From: an uncultured Bacteroidales bacterium
Lineage (GTDB): Bacteria; Bacteroidota; Bacteroidia; Bacteroidales; UBA932
NCBI GenBank assembly: GCA_934667175.1
Contig: CAKULN010000017.1
Coordinates: 1 to 54,679 of the forward strand
Direction: 5' to 3'
Length of the DNA: 54,679 bases
The notes beneath the pieces are model-generated. The model was not told where the DNA came from. It ran no database searches and worked only from the letters and a program-made list of their open reading frames with translations. The first letter of the stretch is position 1, and each line of letters starts with the position of its first letter. A program made the position numbers and the translations under genes. This document shows positions 35,733-44,751 of the stretch, piece by piece.

Positions 35733-38501
35733 CTAAAGAGTGAATCTTAATGTCATGATCAGCTCACGGCCACGGAGACGGTAGTCGTGGGTGAAGGTGT
35801 TGACGGTGCTGTAGATGGTGTAAGTGTATGATTTCTGGTTCAGGAGGTTGCGCAGATCCAAGGAGACCTGTAACGAGCGGTGGCGGAACGACAGGCCGCA
35901 GTCAAGCAGGGCCATTGTCTTTGTGAGGTCGTCGGTGAGTTGGTGACGGGATATTTCCGCTCCGGCCGTGAACTGGAACGTGTCGCCTGGGAGAAGTTTA
36001 AGGGCTATGTCGTGGCTTTGGGAGAGGTAGTGTTTGCGGACGGAACCGTAACTTGCCGAAGTCCGAGTGAATTCTCCGGAATAGTCAAGTTCCAGCCAGT
36101 CAAGCGGATGGGAATACAGCGACGGAGATATCGCTGCGCTTTGCCAAAAGACATCGACGAGGTTGCCGCTCTGCATTATTGACTGATTGCTGAAAAGTGC
36201 GCTCCCCGTCAAGGATATCTTCGTTCTGATTGAGGTGATCTGTTTTGTGACGCCTAACTGTGCAACGATATTGTCGGAGACATTCGGTTGTGCAAAAGAA
36301 CCAATCAGGACATCACCGTCAGCGACACTCTGCGAGGCGATCAAGTTGTTCCAGTTGCGGACGTATGCAAGGTCAGCGTTGATGAACCATTGCTCAAGGG
36401 GTATCTTGAAGTCGTAGTGGAGGTTGGTTGTAAGGGTTTTGGTGTCGGACAGGATGCCGGAGGAGACTCGCACAGTCGTTTCATCAAGGCGTACCGGTGC
36501 GGTCAAAAAATCCAGGGCGTCTCCGAATGATCTTGAATATGAAGCCGTCGCCCTCAGTACTGAACGCGGGCTGACATTCCAGTTGAAATATATGTCAGGG
36601 CACACCGAAAAATACAGGTTGTTTCGAGGCTTCGACACTTCGTCATGTTCAGTGCACATCAATGCCAGCGACCTGTCACCGAGTCTGTCGAAGTGACCAC
36701 CAAAAGAAGATACTATACGACACTGCTCGTTGGGGGCGGTCGGGTAAAGACTATTTTTCAAATTTTGCACGTTACCAAAATTTGAAAAATAGTCTTTACC
36801 CTCTTGCCGTGAGGAGATGTGGTCCAACCTTATGGGAAGCTCAGCGCGGAATACAAACTTGCGTCTTGGATGGGTATATTCATACTGAGGAGTGGCAGCG
36901 ACACTTAACTGTGAATATGTTACGTCATTCATACCTGCGGCAAGTCTATCATCAAGTGACGTGGTGATGTTGTCTGATGAATAATTCAGCATAAAAGGAA
37001 CGTAAAGCCTGTTTGAACCGCTCTCAAAGACGGTGGAAAGGCTGTTATCTGTACGGAAGCCTTTGCTTTTGGCGTTTTGGAATATTCCTTCATTCTCGTC
37101 AGACGAAATCTCCAAGTCGGCTGTTGGGGCTTCAGAATATTCAAGGACAGAGGAAGCGTTCCAGCGTAGTTTGGAGGTTCGCCAACGGGCGGTGAAGTAA
37201 TTCTTCAAGTCAATGTCACTTATGCTCTGGCTCTGAACGAGCATATTCCCGTTTTGGATAGTCGGTACGGTGGATTTACGCGAGGTCGCTTTCAGCGAAA
37301 AATCCTCATTGATGTAGCATTTCGGGGAGTTGTTCTGGAATGTCATTGAGAGCCAAGGCTTCCGGAGTGTCGATTCGAGAGAAACCGATCGGTTCACCTG
37401 CATATTCCCGGAACCATCGTAGTAGAGGCTGGTTTGGGAATATTCATAGTCGCTATTTGAGGTGGAGTAACCGGTGTTGGCTTTTATGGTTGAGTTCTTG
37501 CCGGTCTTGCGTATGGCGTTCAGGGTGACGAGAATGTCGGACGGAGACAGGTAACGTTCCGGTTTGAGTGGCGCCTCGGAGACGGAAAGGTTGCCGAGCA
37601 GTTCGGAGGCTTTGGATTCCGGGTCTGAGGTTCCTGTCAGAGTTTTGCCGCCGTCGGTCGCAAACGGGGTGATGTTGCCGGTTTTGACCGTGGCAATCGC
37701 TTGGGTTTCAGGCGTGAACAGCATTCCAGCTCCGCTCAGCGAGTACAGCCAATCGTCTCCATAGCCGGCCGATGCCTCGTAGGTACCTGTCGGTTTGAGC
37801 TTCGCCTTGTCGCTGAGTTTGATGTTGATGGCGACATCATCGGAAAAGACCTCCTTGTCCACCTTAGCCTCCTGATGGTTGCTGAGCACCTGAACCTGAT
37901 TGACGTATGACGCGGGAATATTCGTGGTCGCGATGTTGTATTTGCCGCCGAGAAGGTCCAAGCCCTCGATGTAGAACTTGGAAATGTCTTTGCCCAAGTA
38001 CTTTATCGCGCCCGCTTCCGTGACATCTATTCCCGGCAGCTTCTTGATTGCGTCCTTGAGGGTGTAGTCTCCTCTCGTGGCGTAGGCGGAAAGGGAATAT
38101 GAGAGTGTGTCGCCTCGCTGGTGGATCGCTGGGGCCCTTACCACAACTTCCTTTAATGCCGTGGCTTTTTCTTTCATCGTGAGGTCGCACCCAGCGGTAT
38201 AAGAGCACGGTCGCGTTACGGTTACGGATTCATAACCAAGGCATTCCGCAGAGACAGCCACCTGCTTTGCGTCCGTCTTGAAACGGATCTCGTAATGTCC
38301 TGACTCATCTACTATTGAATATCCAAGGACGGCTTCCTGTGCGGAGACTTTCACTATGGCCCCGCTGACAGCTACTCCGGACTCGTCCTTCACCGTGCCT
38401 TTCACGGACAACAGACGCTGAGTCTCTGTTTCGGTCGTGTGTTGGGCATTCGCGACTATCCCAGCCATAAGAATGGCAAGGCTTACAAGCAATCCTCTCA
38501 T
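35733..38501 (-). CDS. TonB-dependent-receptor-like outer-membrane protein
   Basis: 922 residues with signal peptide (MRGLLVSLAILMAGIVANAQ). Residues about 30-115 form a carboxypeptidase-regulatory-like domain (VKGTVKDESGVAVSGAIVKV). A plug-like region follows (VVVRAPAIHQRGDTLSYSLS, LKDAIKKLPGIDVTEAGAIK, KFYIEGLDLLGGKYNIATTN), then a long beta-barrel ending with aromatic MTLRFTL. Bacteroidetes proteins of this shape are commonly paired with GLPGLI proteins, as here. A REP-like palindrome (36675-36698) and a perfect 26-bp inverted repeat (36742-36801) lie in frame in a presumed loop. Transported substrate unknown. Confidence 0.85.
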   Translation of the reverse strand: MRGLLVSLAILMAGIVANAQHTTETETQRLLSVKGTVKDESGVAVSGAIVKVSAQEAVLGYSIVDESGHYEIRFKTDAKQVAVSAECLGYESVTVTRPCSYTAGCDLTMKEKATALKEVVVRAPAIHQRGDTLSYSLSAYATRGDYTLKDAIKKLPGIDVTEAGAIKYLGKDISKFYIEGLDLLGGKYNIATTNIPASYVNQVQVLSNHQEAKVDKEVFSDDVAINIKLSDKAKLKPTGTYEASAGYGDDWLYSLSGAGMLFTPETQAIATVKTGNITPFATDGGKTLTGTSDPESKASELLGNLSVSEAPLKPERYLSPSDILVTLNAIRKTGKNSTIKANTGYSTSNSDYEYSQTSLYYDGSGNMQVNRSVSLESTLRKPWLSMTFQNNSPKCYINEDFSLKATSRKSTVPTIQNGNMLVQSQSISDIDLKNYFTARWRTSKLRWNASSVLEYSEAPTADLEISSDENEGIFQNAKSKGFRTDNSLSTVFESGSNRLYVPFMLNYSSDNITTSLDDRLAAGMNDVTYSQLSVAATPQYEYTHPRRKFVFRAELPIRLDHISSRQEGKDYFSNFGNVQNLKNSLYPTAPNEQCRIVSSFGGHFDRLGDRSLALMCTEHDEVSKPRNNLYFSVCPDIYFNWNVSPRSVLRATASYSRSFGDALDFLTAPVRLDETTVRVSSGILSDTKTLTTNLHYDFKIPLEQWFINADLAYVRNWNNLIASQSVADGDVLIGSFAQPNVSDNIVAQLGVTKQITSIRTKISLTGSALFSNQSIMQSGNLVDVFWQSAAISPSLYSHPLDWLELDYSGEFTRTSASYGSVRKHYLSQSHDIALKLLPGDTFQFTAGAEISRHQLTDDLTKTMALLDCGLSFRHRSLQVSLDLRNLLNQKSYTYTIYSTVNTFTHDYRLRGRELIMTLRFTL
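36675..36698. repeat. REP-like palindrome inside the receptor gene
   Basis: GTCACCGAGTCTGTCGAAGTGACC resembles the two copies in the alpha-2-macroglobulin gene and the one at 54635 (core in reverse complement: TTCGACAGGCTCAG). A weaker inverse partner may lie at about 36628-36655. Confidence 0.6.
36742..36801. repeat. Perfect 26-bp inverted repeat inside the receptor gene
   Basis: Left arm 36742-36767 and right arm 36776-36801 are exact reverse complements over 26 bases, separated by the 8-base loop CACGTTAC. The arms contain GACTATTTTTCAAATTTTG. The repeat is translated in frame as GKDYFSNFGNVQNLKNSLYP in the receptor protein. It would form a very stable hairpin in DNA or mRNA. Confidence 0.85.
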
Positions 38502-38508
38502 TGTTGAA

Positions 38509-39351
38509 TTATCTTATCTCCAAAGGAATATATCCGTTCGGGCGAAGCCGCAACTGCATTCCGTTGATCAGAACGGCTTTCCCGCCATCGTCATATTTCT
38601 GGATGCTCATCTCGCTTATGGCCTCGACAGGCAGGTTCTGCATCGGGTTCTCCTCGAAATGGTTCTTGGCTTTGATGAACTTCTCCCTTGTCGTGGAGAT
38701 GACGTTCGTAGCATCGATCTCCGTCATCGGTGCCGTACCCTTTCTTATGACGATTGCCTCAAAATGATGGATACCTTCATTATCTGTCGCTGACATCACA
38801 AGTCCCGGCAGACCGCAAAGTTTCCAAGGGCCGTAAGTTACAGGAATATCCTGAGTGTACCAGACCGTCCATGTTCTACCACCATATTCACCCGTTGCCT
38901 TTTTGCAAACGTAGCCGCAGATGGTGTCGGATTCCTCGGCAAGTGTCCAGTCGATGTTCGGAATATTTTCAGTGTATGTATAGCTATCAGGAGTTATCAC
39001 GCTGTAAACTGTGAGATTACCCTTCGGCTCATTTTGAAGGACAGTCTGGTCGAAAAAGTAATCGTTCCTCATCACCTTGATCCTGTACTCATCTATCCGC
39101 TCCTTAGTGGCACCTTTGCTCTGGCTGACCGAATCAAGTTGGAAAGCCGAATAATCATAGAACTTTGCAGATCGCCTGTCAAACTGAAGGATTGTCGAGT
39201 AAGTGTCCGTCATGCCCTTCGGGTTCGTCACTTTATATTCGTAGATGCACTCGATTTCGGAGTTTTTCCGCTCCGTGGTCTGTGCTGAGGTCGCAATTCC
39301 TGATGGCAAAGCCACGGCGACAATCATCGCCATTGTCACATTCTTAAGCAT
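38509..39351 (-). CDS. GLPGLI-family secreted protein
   Basis: 280 residues with signal peptide (MLKNVTMAMIVAVALPSGIA). The family-defining motif is seen in GPWKLCGLPGLVMSATDNEG near residue 185. The upstream part (ECIYEYKVTNPKGMTDTYST) and the aromatic TWTVWYTQDIPVTYGPW segment also fit. Family members are of unknown function and usually neighbour a TonB-type receptor, as here, with a gap of 7 bp. Confidence 0.9.
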   Translation of the reverse strand: MLKNVTMAMIVAVALPSGIATSAQTTERKNSEIECIYEYKVTNPKGMTDTYSTILQFDRRSAKFYDYSAFQLDSVSQSKGATKERIDEYRIKVMRNDYFFDQTVLQNEPKGNLTVYSVITPDSYTYTENIPNIDWTLAEESDTICGYVCKKATGEYGGRTWTVWYTQDIPVTYGPWKLCGLPGLVMSATDNEGIHHFEAIVIRKGTAPMTEIDATNVISTTREKFIKAKNHFEENPMQNLPVEAISEMSIQKYDDGGKAVLINGMQLRLRPNGYIPLEIR

Positions 39352-39403
39352 AGTATTTTTAATTTATGAGTTCGTTCGTGGAAAGTGTTCTTCCACGCAT
39401 GGT

Positions 39404-39820
39404 CTATTTGGTCGTGACGATGATCACAGAGGCATCGGAGCCCGAGTTGTACTTGCGGGCCTCCGGAGAATCCGGATTCTTTATGACCTTCATCTCCTTG
39501 ATGTTGTCCGGCTTTATGGCATTTAACTCTTTTTGCGACACTACCTTTCCGTTCACGACATAGATCATTTTCGGCTTCGGAGCTGTCGATGCCGCGCCCT
39601 TGCTCCCTTGCAAGGTTGTAATATTGTGGGTCCTTATTCCTTCACTCAAGGTTATTGTGTAGCTCAAGATGGTTTTATCCTTCAACTGCGAGCCATCGAA
39701 TTTCTCAACTATAGTCTTATCAATCACATAGACATCCACAGTGTCCGCCACTGGACTCCCTACGCTCATGTTTAGAGCGCAAATCATTGAAACCAAAGTC
39801 GTAAGCATATTCAAAATCAT
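39404..39820 (-). CDS. Free-standing TonB-plug-like secreted protein
   Basis: 138 residues with a signal-like N-terminus (MILNMLTTLVSMICALNMSV). The C-terminal half (PKMIYVVNGKVVSQKELNAI, KPDNIKEMKVIKNPDSPEAR, SGSDASVIIVTTK) closely resembles the plug segment of SusC-type receptors. No barrel follows. It may interact with a TonB-type transducer or an anti-sigma factor on its own. It lies between the anti-sigma and GLPGLI genes. Confidence 0.75.
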   Translation of the reverse strand: MILNMLTTLVSMICALNMSVGSPVADTVDVYVIDKTIVEKFDGSQLKDKTILSYTITLSEGIRTHNITTLQGSKGAASTAPKPKMIYVVNGKVVSQKELNAIKPDNIKEMKVIKNPDSPEARKYNSGSDASVIIVTTK

Positions 39821-39900
39821 TTATTGGTTGAACAAAACATCATTCGCGATAAAGAAACCATTGCAAAGCTCTTTTAATCTTAAAAGCAACTTAAATTCCG

Positions 39901-40473
39901 TCAATCATTCATAGCCAGAAGCTGAATCTCCCCTGACGCCCCGTCACGTGCCATCCGGAAGTCACAGCGAGTTCCGTCTTTCAAAACCACCGTGACAATA
40001 ACACCGCCACCGATAGGTTTCGCTGCCACACTCTCGACATCCTCAGAGTTGAGTTCAGCCAAAGCGCTGATGCTCTGCGCGATCTCCAGCGGGGTGAAAC
40101 CCGTTGACGGAGCCTTGGGCCTAAAAATCAAAAACAAAGCGACAGCGGCAGCACAAGCAGCAAAAGCAGAAATGCTTTTGAATATGATGCCTCGCTTCTT
40201 GGCCTGCCTTGAATCTGACTCACGCAACTTAAATTCAGCAACCTCGTCACCTCCGAACAGCTGATCATATTCATCCACCTTGGTTTGTGAATATGCCTCC
40301 TCAGACGGAGCCGAGATATTCATAAGCAGCGCGACTGCTTTTTCATCGGCATCGACTGCCGAAACTTCAGTGTAGTAAGCCCTCAAGCAGCGCTCCTCTT
40401 CAGGAGTCGTGTCCGCATTCAAGTAGCGCTCGATCAACGCTTTCCTATATTCCTTATCCTCTATGTTCATCAT
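39901..40473 (-). CDS. Anti-sigma-factor-like membrane protein
   Basis: 190 residues. Helical cytoplasmic N-terminus (YRKALIERYLNADTTPEEER), one membrane helix near residues 98-117 (SISAFAACAAAVALFLIFRP), and a periplasmic part ending in IVTVVLKDGTRCDFRMARDG. It directly follows the ECF sigma gene with no gap, as anti-sigma genes do. It is not a classical FecR, since no FecR domain is clear. Confidence 0.78.
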   Translation of the reverse strand: MMNIEDKEYRKALIERYLNADTTPEEERCLRAYYTEVSAVDADEKAVALLMNISAPSEEAYSQTKVDEYDQLFGGDEVAEFKLRESDSRQAKKRGIIFKSISAFAACAAAVALFLIFRPKAPSTGFTPLEIAQSISALAELNSEDVESVAAKPIGGGVIVTVVLKDGTRCDFRMARDGASGEIQLLAMND

Positions 40474-40968
40474 TCAGATCATTTTCTTAAGTTCCTCAAG
40501 CATCCGCCTGCGAGCCGCTGAGATGTTGGTTTTGACGCTGTTTTTAGGCTTTCCCGTCCGAGCCGCGATTTCGTCCAACGAAAGTTCCTCCTCGTTGCGA
40601 AGGATCACGCATTCCCTTTGGCTTTCAGTCAGATGGCTCAGCAGATCACGTCTCAGAACCGCATCATCATTCTGATCAGTCGCTGCCGAAGCCAATGAGC
40701 CACCGGGGTAGTCCCTCTCCCCTATCGGCTGAGTCCGAAGCCTTTTTCGCCGGTAATGATCCACGCAGATGTTCTTCGCGATCCTTACCGCCAACGCCTC
40801 GACATTCCTCGGCTCCATTCCTTTGCTGACAAATCCCCACAAAGCCACGAGCGCCTCCTGGACAATATCCTCCGCATCCTCGGACGCGTCCGCCACCCGG
40901 AGGTACTTCCGCACCACCGCCAGCAACTTCGGCCTCACTCTTTCGGAGATATATTCAAAATCGTCCAT
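40474..40968 (-). CDS. ECF-type RNA polymerase sigma factor
   Basis: 164 residues. Region 2 (DASEDAEDIVQEALVALWGF, then AVRIAKNICVDHYRRKRLRT) and region 4 (LTESQRECVILRNEEELSLD, then EIAARTGKPKNSVKTNISAA) are clear. First gene of a six-gene operon down to 34949: sigma, anti-sigma, plug-like, GLPGLI, receptor, LRR. It probably controls this operon in response to an envelope or nutrient signal; the promoter it recognises cannot be read here. Confidence 0.9.
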   Translation of the reverse strand: MDDFEYISERVRPKLLAVVRKYLRVADASEDAEDIVQEALVALWGFVSKGMEPRNVEALAVRIAKNICVDHYRRKRLRTQPIGERDYPGGSLASAATDQNDDAVLRRDLLSHLTESQRECVILRNEEELSLDEIAARTGKPKNSVKTNISAARRRMLEELKKMI

Positions 40969-41111
40969 TCACAATCACTAACGGGCATTTTTTCGAACGT
41001 CTATTAATTAGTCGCAGAAAACGCCCGAAAGTAAAAATAATTTTCGAATATTACCTCAGAGCTTCAATTAAATGATTCATTTAACCGTAATGGCCATAGG
41101 AGTATCGAATC

Positions 41112-41257
41112 TTACAAAACACTTTCAGCCCAATCATCAACTGACATAACCCCAGTGAAGCCAATGCTGAAAAAGTATGCCATTGCACTTTTAGAAATTC
41201 AGCCCAATGTGCCTTTGGTAACATTGCAGGCAACATCGGGCTGAAAGAGTTTTGTAA
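41112..41257. mobile_element. MITE-like element 1 (146 bp)
   Basis: Left end TTACAAAACACTTTCAG (41112-41128) and right end CTGAAAGAGTTTTGTAA (41241-41257) are inverted with one mismatch; extending inward adds CCC/GGG pairing. Same length as the element at 45146 and near-identical ends. No coding capacity. I see no clear target-site duplication. Confidence 0.7.
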
Positions 41258-41727
41258 TTATTTCAGTAAACATCCCAAGAGCTGCCACCTAGCGGAATTT
41301 GTGGCAAGGCCTCTTCTTACCTTTCCGGATAATCCGAATCCGCCCAAAGATTCCAAGGCTTTTCGGGGATATAGTAGTCCTTGACACAGTAGTCGATGTT
41401 GACTTTTGCGGGCCTGGTTCAGCTGATGACGACGCGGTATGCGGTACATCCGACCATCCTTGACGAAATATGCGCCACTCCTCCGCCATTAATGAATATA
41501 CCCGATTACCCGCCCCTTCAAAACAGCATAAACCCACAAGGAGGCTTAGTGACTGAAAATGAATACATTTTCCAATCTTTCACCTCATCTTAACGGATAG
41601 GAGGACGGTCTGCTTATCACCTGATTATCAATCATTCATTCTCCGCAGCCACAGAAACGGATCCATATTCCGTAATCTGGGTAACGCAATCAGTAATTAG
41701 AGTACCCGAAATGGCGGAGAACTTGAC
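41258..41727. other. Gene-free intergenic region
   Basis: No gene that I can support. Minus-strand frames at 41258-41537 read in two phases and could be a frameshifted fragment of an unidentified gene. A TACCTTTG -7 box at 41728-41735 serves the flavodoxin gene; its -33 element is weak. Confidence 0.35.
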
Positions 41728-41759
41728 TACCTTTGCAATGTTGTTAAATGAATATAATT

Positions 41760-42368
41760 ATGAAGAAAATCGTGTACTCAATCCTGACGCTTCTCGCTTC
41801 TACATTTTGTCTTGAGGCCTGCGCACAGGACAAAAACTCAAATGACTTGAATATGAAAGAGAAAACATTAGTGGTGTATTTCTCCCGCACCGGCGAGAAC
41901 TACGCCGTAGGCAACATCAACAAAGGCAACACTGAGATCATCGCCGAGATGATCGCTGAGAAAACCGACGGCACGCTGTTCCAGGTCGTGCCAGAGAAAG
42001 CTTACCCGGACAACTACAAGGAATGTATCGACCAAGCAAAGAAGGAGCTGAACAGCAACGCCCGCCCCGCCATCAAAAGCGATGTGAATGTCGATGAATA
42101 TGACACCATATTCATCGGTTATCCAAACTGGTGGGGCGACGTTCCGATGCCACTATACACCCTCATCGAGAAACACAACTGGCAAGGCAAGACCGTGATT
42201 CCATTCTGTACCCACGAAGGCAGCGGCCTAGGCTCCACCCCGAAGAAACTTGCCGCCTCCTGCAAAGGCACCACCTTCCTGACAGGCCTGGCCGTCCGTG
42301 GTGCCACCGCCCAGAACTCCCGTGACGAAGCCCGCAAAGCCGTCAGCGACTGGCTTGAGGCACTGTAG
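41760..42368 (+). CDS. Exported flavodoxin-like lipoprotein
   Basis: I favour the ATG at 41760 (MKKIVYSILTLLASTFCLEA, then C), because the ATG at 41748 lies within a few bases of the predicted transcription start. 202 residues. The flavodoxin fold is seen in TLVVYFSRTGENYAVGN (FMN phosphate loop), EYDTIFIGYPNWWGDVPMPL and FCTHEGSGLGSTPKKLA. The lipobox FCLEAC suggests a membrane-anchored, exported protein. Related exported flavodoxins in Bacteroidales are probably quinone or electron-transfer enzymes; the partner is unknown. Confidence 0.85.
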   Translation: MKKIVYSILTLLASTFCLEACAQDKNSNDLNMKEKTLVVYFSRTGENYAVGNINKGNTEIIAEMIAEKTDGTLFQVVPEKAYPDNYKECIDQAKKELNSNARPAIKSDVNVDEYDTIFIGYPNWWGDVPMPLYTLIEKHNWQGKTVIPFCTHEGSGLGSTPKKLAASCKGTTFLTGLAVRGATAQNSRDEARKAVSDWLEAL

Positions 42369-42390
42369 CAAAGACTGCTTATATCCGATG

Positions 42391-42431
42391 ACCCGTGGAA
42401 ATGTAGGAAATTTTGACACATTTCCACGGGT
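42391..42431. terminator. Two-way terminator hairpin
   Basis: Perfect 14-base arms ACCCGTGGAAATGT (42391-42404) and ACATTTCCACGGGT (42418-42431) with a 13-base loop, between the converging genes ending at 42368 and 42445. Confidence 0.65.
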
Positions 42432-42444
42432 TATCGTGCAGTTT

Positions 42445-43371
42445 TTAGTTTACCACCATAACCTCACGCTCTAGAAAGTCGTCAATCCTTTTCATGTAAC
42501 AATCAACAACATCCTTTCCGCCGCAATCTTCTACATTCGCATTCAGATAATCCTTAAAATCCTGAAAACAATCAACAGCTTTATCCCGCTCTTCTGCTCT
42601 CATATAAACTCTTGCCACATACACCGTTGTCATATAATTGACAGAAACGGCATCACCGGTCTGCGAATATAAAGCGCACATCAAATCTTCTACCATTTCA
42701 AGACTCTCTTCCTCTCGTCCCACCTCGGCCAGGCTATACCCTAACTCTGTAATAACGTAAGGATATTGTTCAGGAATATAGTTGTTTTTCCCCTCTCCCA
42801 AAGCCACGGATAACTTTTCCAAAGAATACTCGGTTTTCAAAATGTTGATATATTCATCATAAGCCATACTCTCCTCTTCATATTCCCAAAGAAGAGGCAG
42901 CAATATATTGGATTCAAACGCAAATCTAAAAGCCGAATGCCTCAAATAGACGAATATATCACCGACGTGATCATCTTTATAATAGTCGTATGCCGCCTTA
43001 TATTTACCGTCCCTGCACAAAGAAACAAATCTATCCCAAACAACTTTGCCCTTATCAAAATCATCTTGATTGATAAGACCGGAGCCATATTCCAATGCCC
43101 CATCATTGTCATCGTTTTCAAGATAGCCCTTCATTTTACGCAACACCACAGAGTCAGATAACGCAGAATCATATTCAAATTTATCTCCAGCATTCAAAGT
43201 GTCTTTCCGCTCTCCCAACGCTATGCTCCCATTCGATTGCACCTGAAGCAATTTCCTCCAACGACTTCTGAAAAGAATCCCGTCAAAAGACGCCTCCGGT
43301 TTTGGTTTACAGGAAACTATGATTAATATAGCGGAAAACCATCTAACTATATTTCGTTTGGCGACTGTCAT
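42445..43371 (-). CDS. TPR-like lipoprotein
   Basis: 308 residues; lipobox in WFSAILIIVSCKPKPE. The rest is helical with TPR-like units (DRFVSLCRDGKYKAAYDYYK, VYVARVYMRAEERDKAVDCF). No specific family recognised. It lies 13 bp after its neighbour and is the last gene of a three-gene unit. Confidence 0.65.
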   Translation of the reverse strand: MTVAKRNIVRWFSAILIIVSCKPKPEASFDGILFRSRWRKLLQVQSNGSIALGERKDTLNAGDKFEYDSALSDSVVLRKMKGYLENDDNDGALEYGSGLINQDDFDKGKVVWDRFVSLCRDGKYKAAYDYYKDDHVGDIFVYLRHSAFRFAFESNILLPLLWEYEEESMAYDEYINILKTEYSLEKLSVALGEGKNNYIPEQYPYVITELGYSLAEVGREEESLEMVEDLMCALYSQTGDAVSVNYMTTVYVARVYMRAEERDKAVDCFQDFKDYLNANVEDCGGKDVVDCYMKRIDDFLEREVMVVN

Positions 43372-43384
43372 AATGCTCGTATAC

Positions 43385-43954
43385 TTAACCCAAAAATAAT
43401 CCGGCTATTCCAATCAAAACAAATAAAGCCACAATTATAGCCACAACCCGAATCACGTCTATCAAAGTTCCCTGCATAAATATTTGTGATTTGGTTCTCG
43501 TCTCAATCGACAGACTTGTGCATATCGTTTGCAGAGTGTTACGGCTCGGCAAGTATCGCTCGTATTTAAACATATACTCCATATCCATTTTGTCCATAAT
43601 CTGATATGCAGCCCAAGACTTTTTGGAAATATCCTTCAGTGTTCTGAAATGAATATAGTTTGGTGCTTCATATTTCAGCCTTAAGGATTCCAATCTATTT
43701 TGTTCAGCGTTGACAGCCGGAATGATCTTCTGTAGGCACGCTTCCACCACATAGGACGAGACTTTCTGATAAAACATGTCTGTCTTGCCAAGTTTGGCTT
43801 TTATACTTCTGAGATGCGGCATCTCTTGCTGCAGGAAACTTATCACATCACCATACCCTTTCTTCGGATCTGACAAAAATGACGTTATCTCGTGCCTGAC
43901 CACATAGTATTCTCCTCGAACTTGCTCTGGGAAATATTCATCAAAATCAATCAT
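43385..43954 (-). CDS. Hypothetical tail-anchored membrane protein
   Basis: 189 residues, helical and charged, with one C-terminal membrane helix (VIRVVAIIVALFVLIGIAGL). No family recognised. It sits 1 bp after the DUF2971 gene and 13 bp before the lipoprotein gene, so the three products are probably used together. Confidence 0.6.
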   Translation of the reverse strand: MIDFDEYFPEQVRGEYYVVRHEITSFLSDPKKGYGDVISFLQQEMPHLRSIKAKLGKTDMFYQKVSSYVVEACLQKIIPAVNAEQNRLESLRLKYEAPNYIHFRTLKDISKKSWAAYQIMDKMDMEYMFKYERYLPSRNTLQTICTSLSIETRTKSQIFMQGTLIDVIRVVAIIVALFVLIGIAGLFLG

Positions 43955-43955
43955 A

Positions 43956-44711
43956 CTACCTACATTCTTTTTCTATTATTGAGGACAGAATAAACTTTAC
44001 ATCTGGTTTATATTCGCTAATTAGATCCTTTATCATAGTCTTGAACGGCTCATCAATAAAAGGTGAAATAATGATACCATCAATGAAATCACAATCAGCC
44101 ATTTGCAAAAAAGTATAATTGTGCAGATTATAATAGCATTCACATTCTGCATTTTTCTCTATATAATAGAATCGGAACTCATTCTCATCTTTATAAGATA
44201 AGTATTTTTCAAACATTGCTTCTTCTACAGAATAGAATGGATGTTCACATTCATATCGAACAGTATTCGCCACTATATCGTAATCCTCGGATTCTGAACA
44301 CGACCGAAGGAAACCTTCAACTGTAGATAAAATGGCGATTTCGGAGTGAAAGACTCTCCATAACAACGAGTTCTCCTGATCAGTGAAAGACCAGCACGAA
44401 GCATATAGTGATCGACTATCCTTAATTTTGTTGTCAACTCCTCTCCAATGATCTTTATCTTTTCCATCAGACCGCTGAAAACGAAGCATATTTCTAAAAT
44501 TCAAGTATGATCCACTTTCACGCTGATCGTTGAATTTTGATCTTATTGAAACATAAAACCTAAGCTCTGAAAGGCAATACAACAAGTTCAGTAATTTTGT
44601 ATATCTAATAATTTTCTTTTTTAGTAACGACTGGTCCTTTATTAAAATGTTGTCTTTAAATTTATAATATCCCTTAAAGTCATCAGTTGAAATCATGTCA
44701 CAACACATCAT
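43956..44711 (-). CDS. DUF2971-like protein
   Basis: 251 residues with GGAG ahead of the ATG pair. Features of DUF2971: LRFYVSIRSKFNDQRESGSY, YASCWSFTDQENSLLWRVF near 100, and a late YKDENEFRFYY segment followed by GIIISPF near 215. Family function is unknown, but it is frequent in accessory and defence-type regions. First gene of the three-gene unit; structured repeat D starts about 40 bp upstream on the other strand. Confidence 0.72.
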   Translation of the reverse strand: MMCCDMISTDDFKGYYKFKDNILIKDQSLLKKKIIRYTKLLNLLYCLSELRFYVSIRSKFNDQRESGSYLNFRNMLRFQRSDGKDKDHWRGVDNKIKDSRSLYASCWSFTDQENSLLWRVFHSEIAILSTVEGFLRSCSESEDYDIVANTVRYECEHPFYSVEEAMFEKYLSYKDENEFRFYYIEKNAECECYYNLHNYTFLQMADCDFIDGIIISPFIDEPFKTMIKDLISEYKPDVKFILSSIIEKECR

Positions 44712-44751
44712 TCTCCATCATATCGGTTCCTAATATGACTAAATTATATAA

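Noticed and set aside
36742..36801. Invertible DNA switch
   Set aside because: The repeat is perfect but the loop is only 8 bases and holds no promoter, so inversion would change almost nothing.
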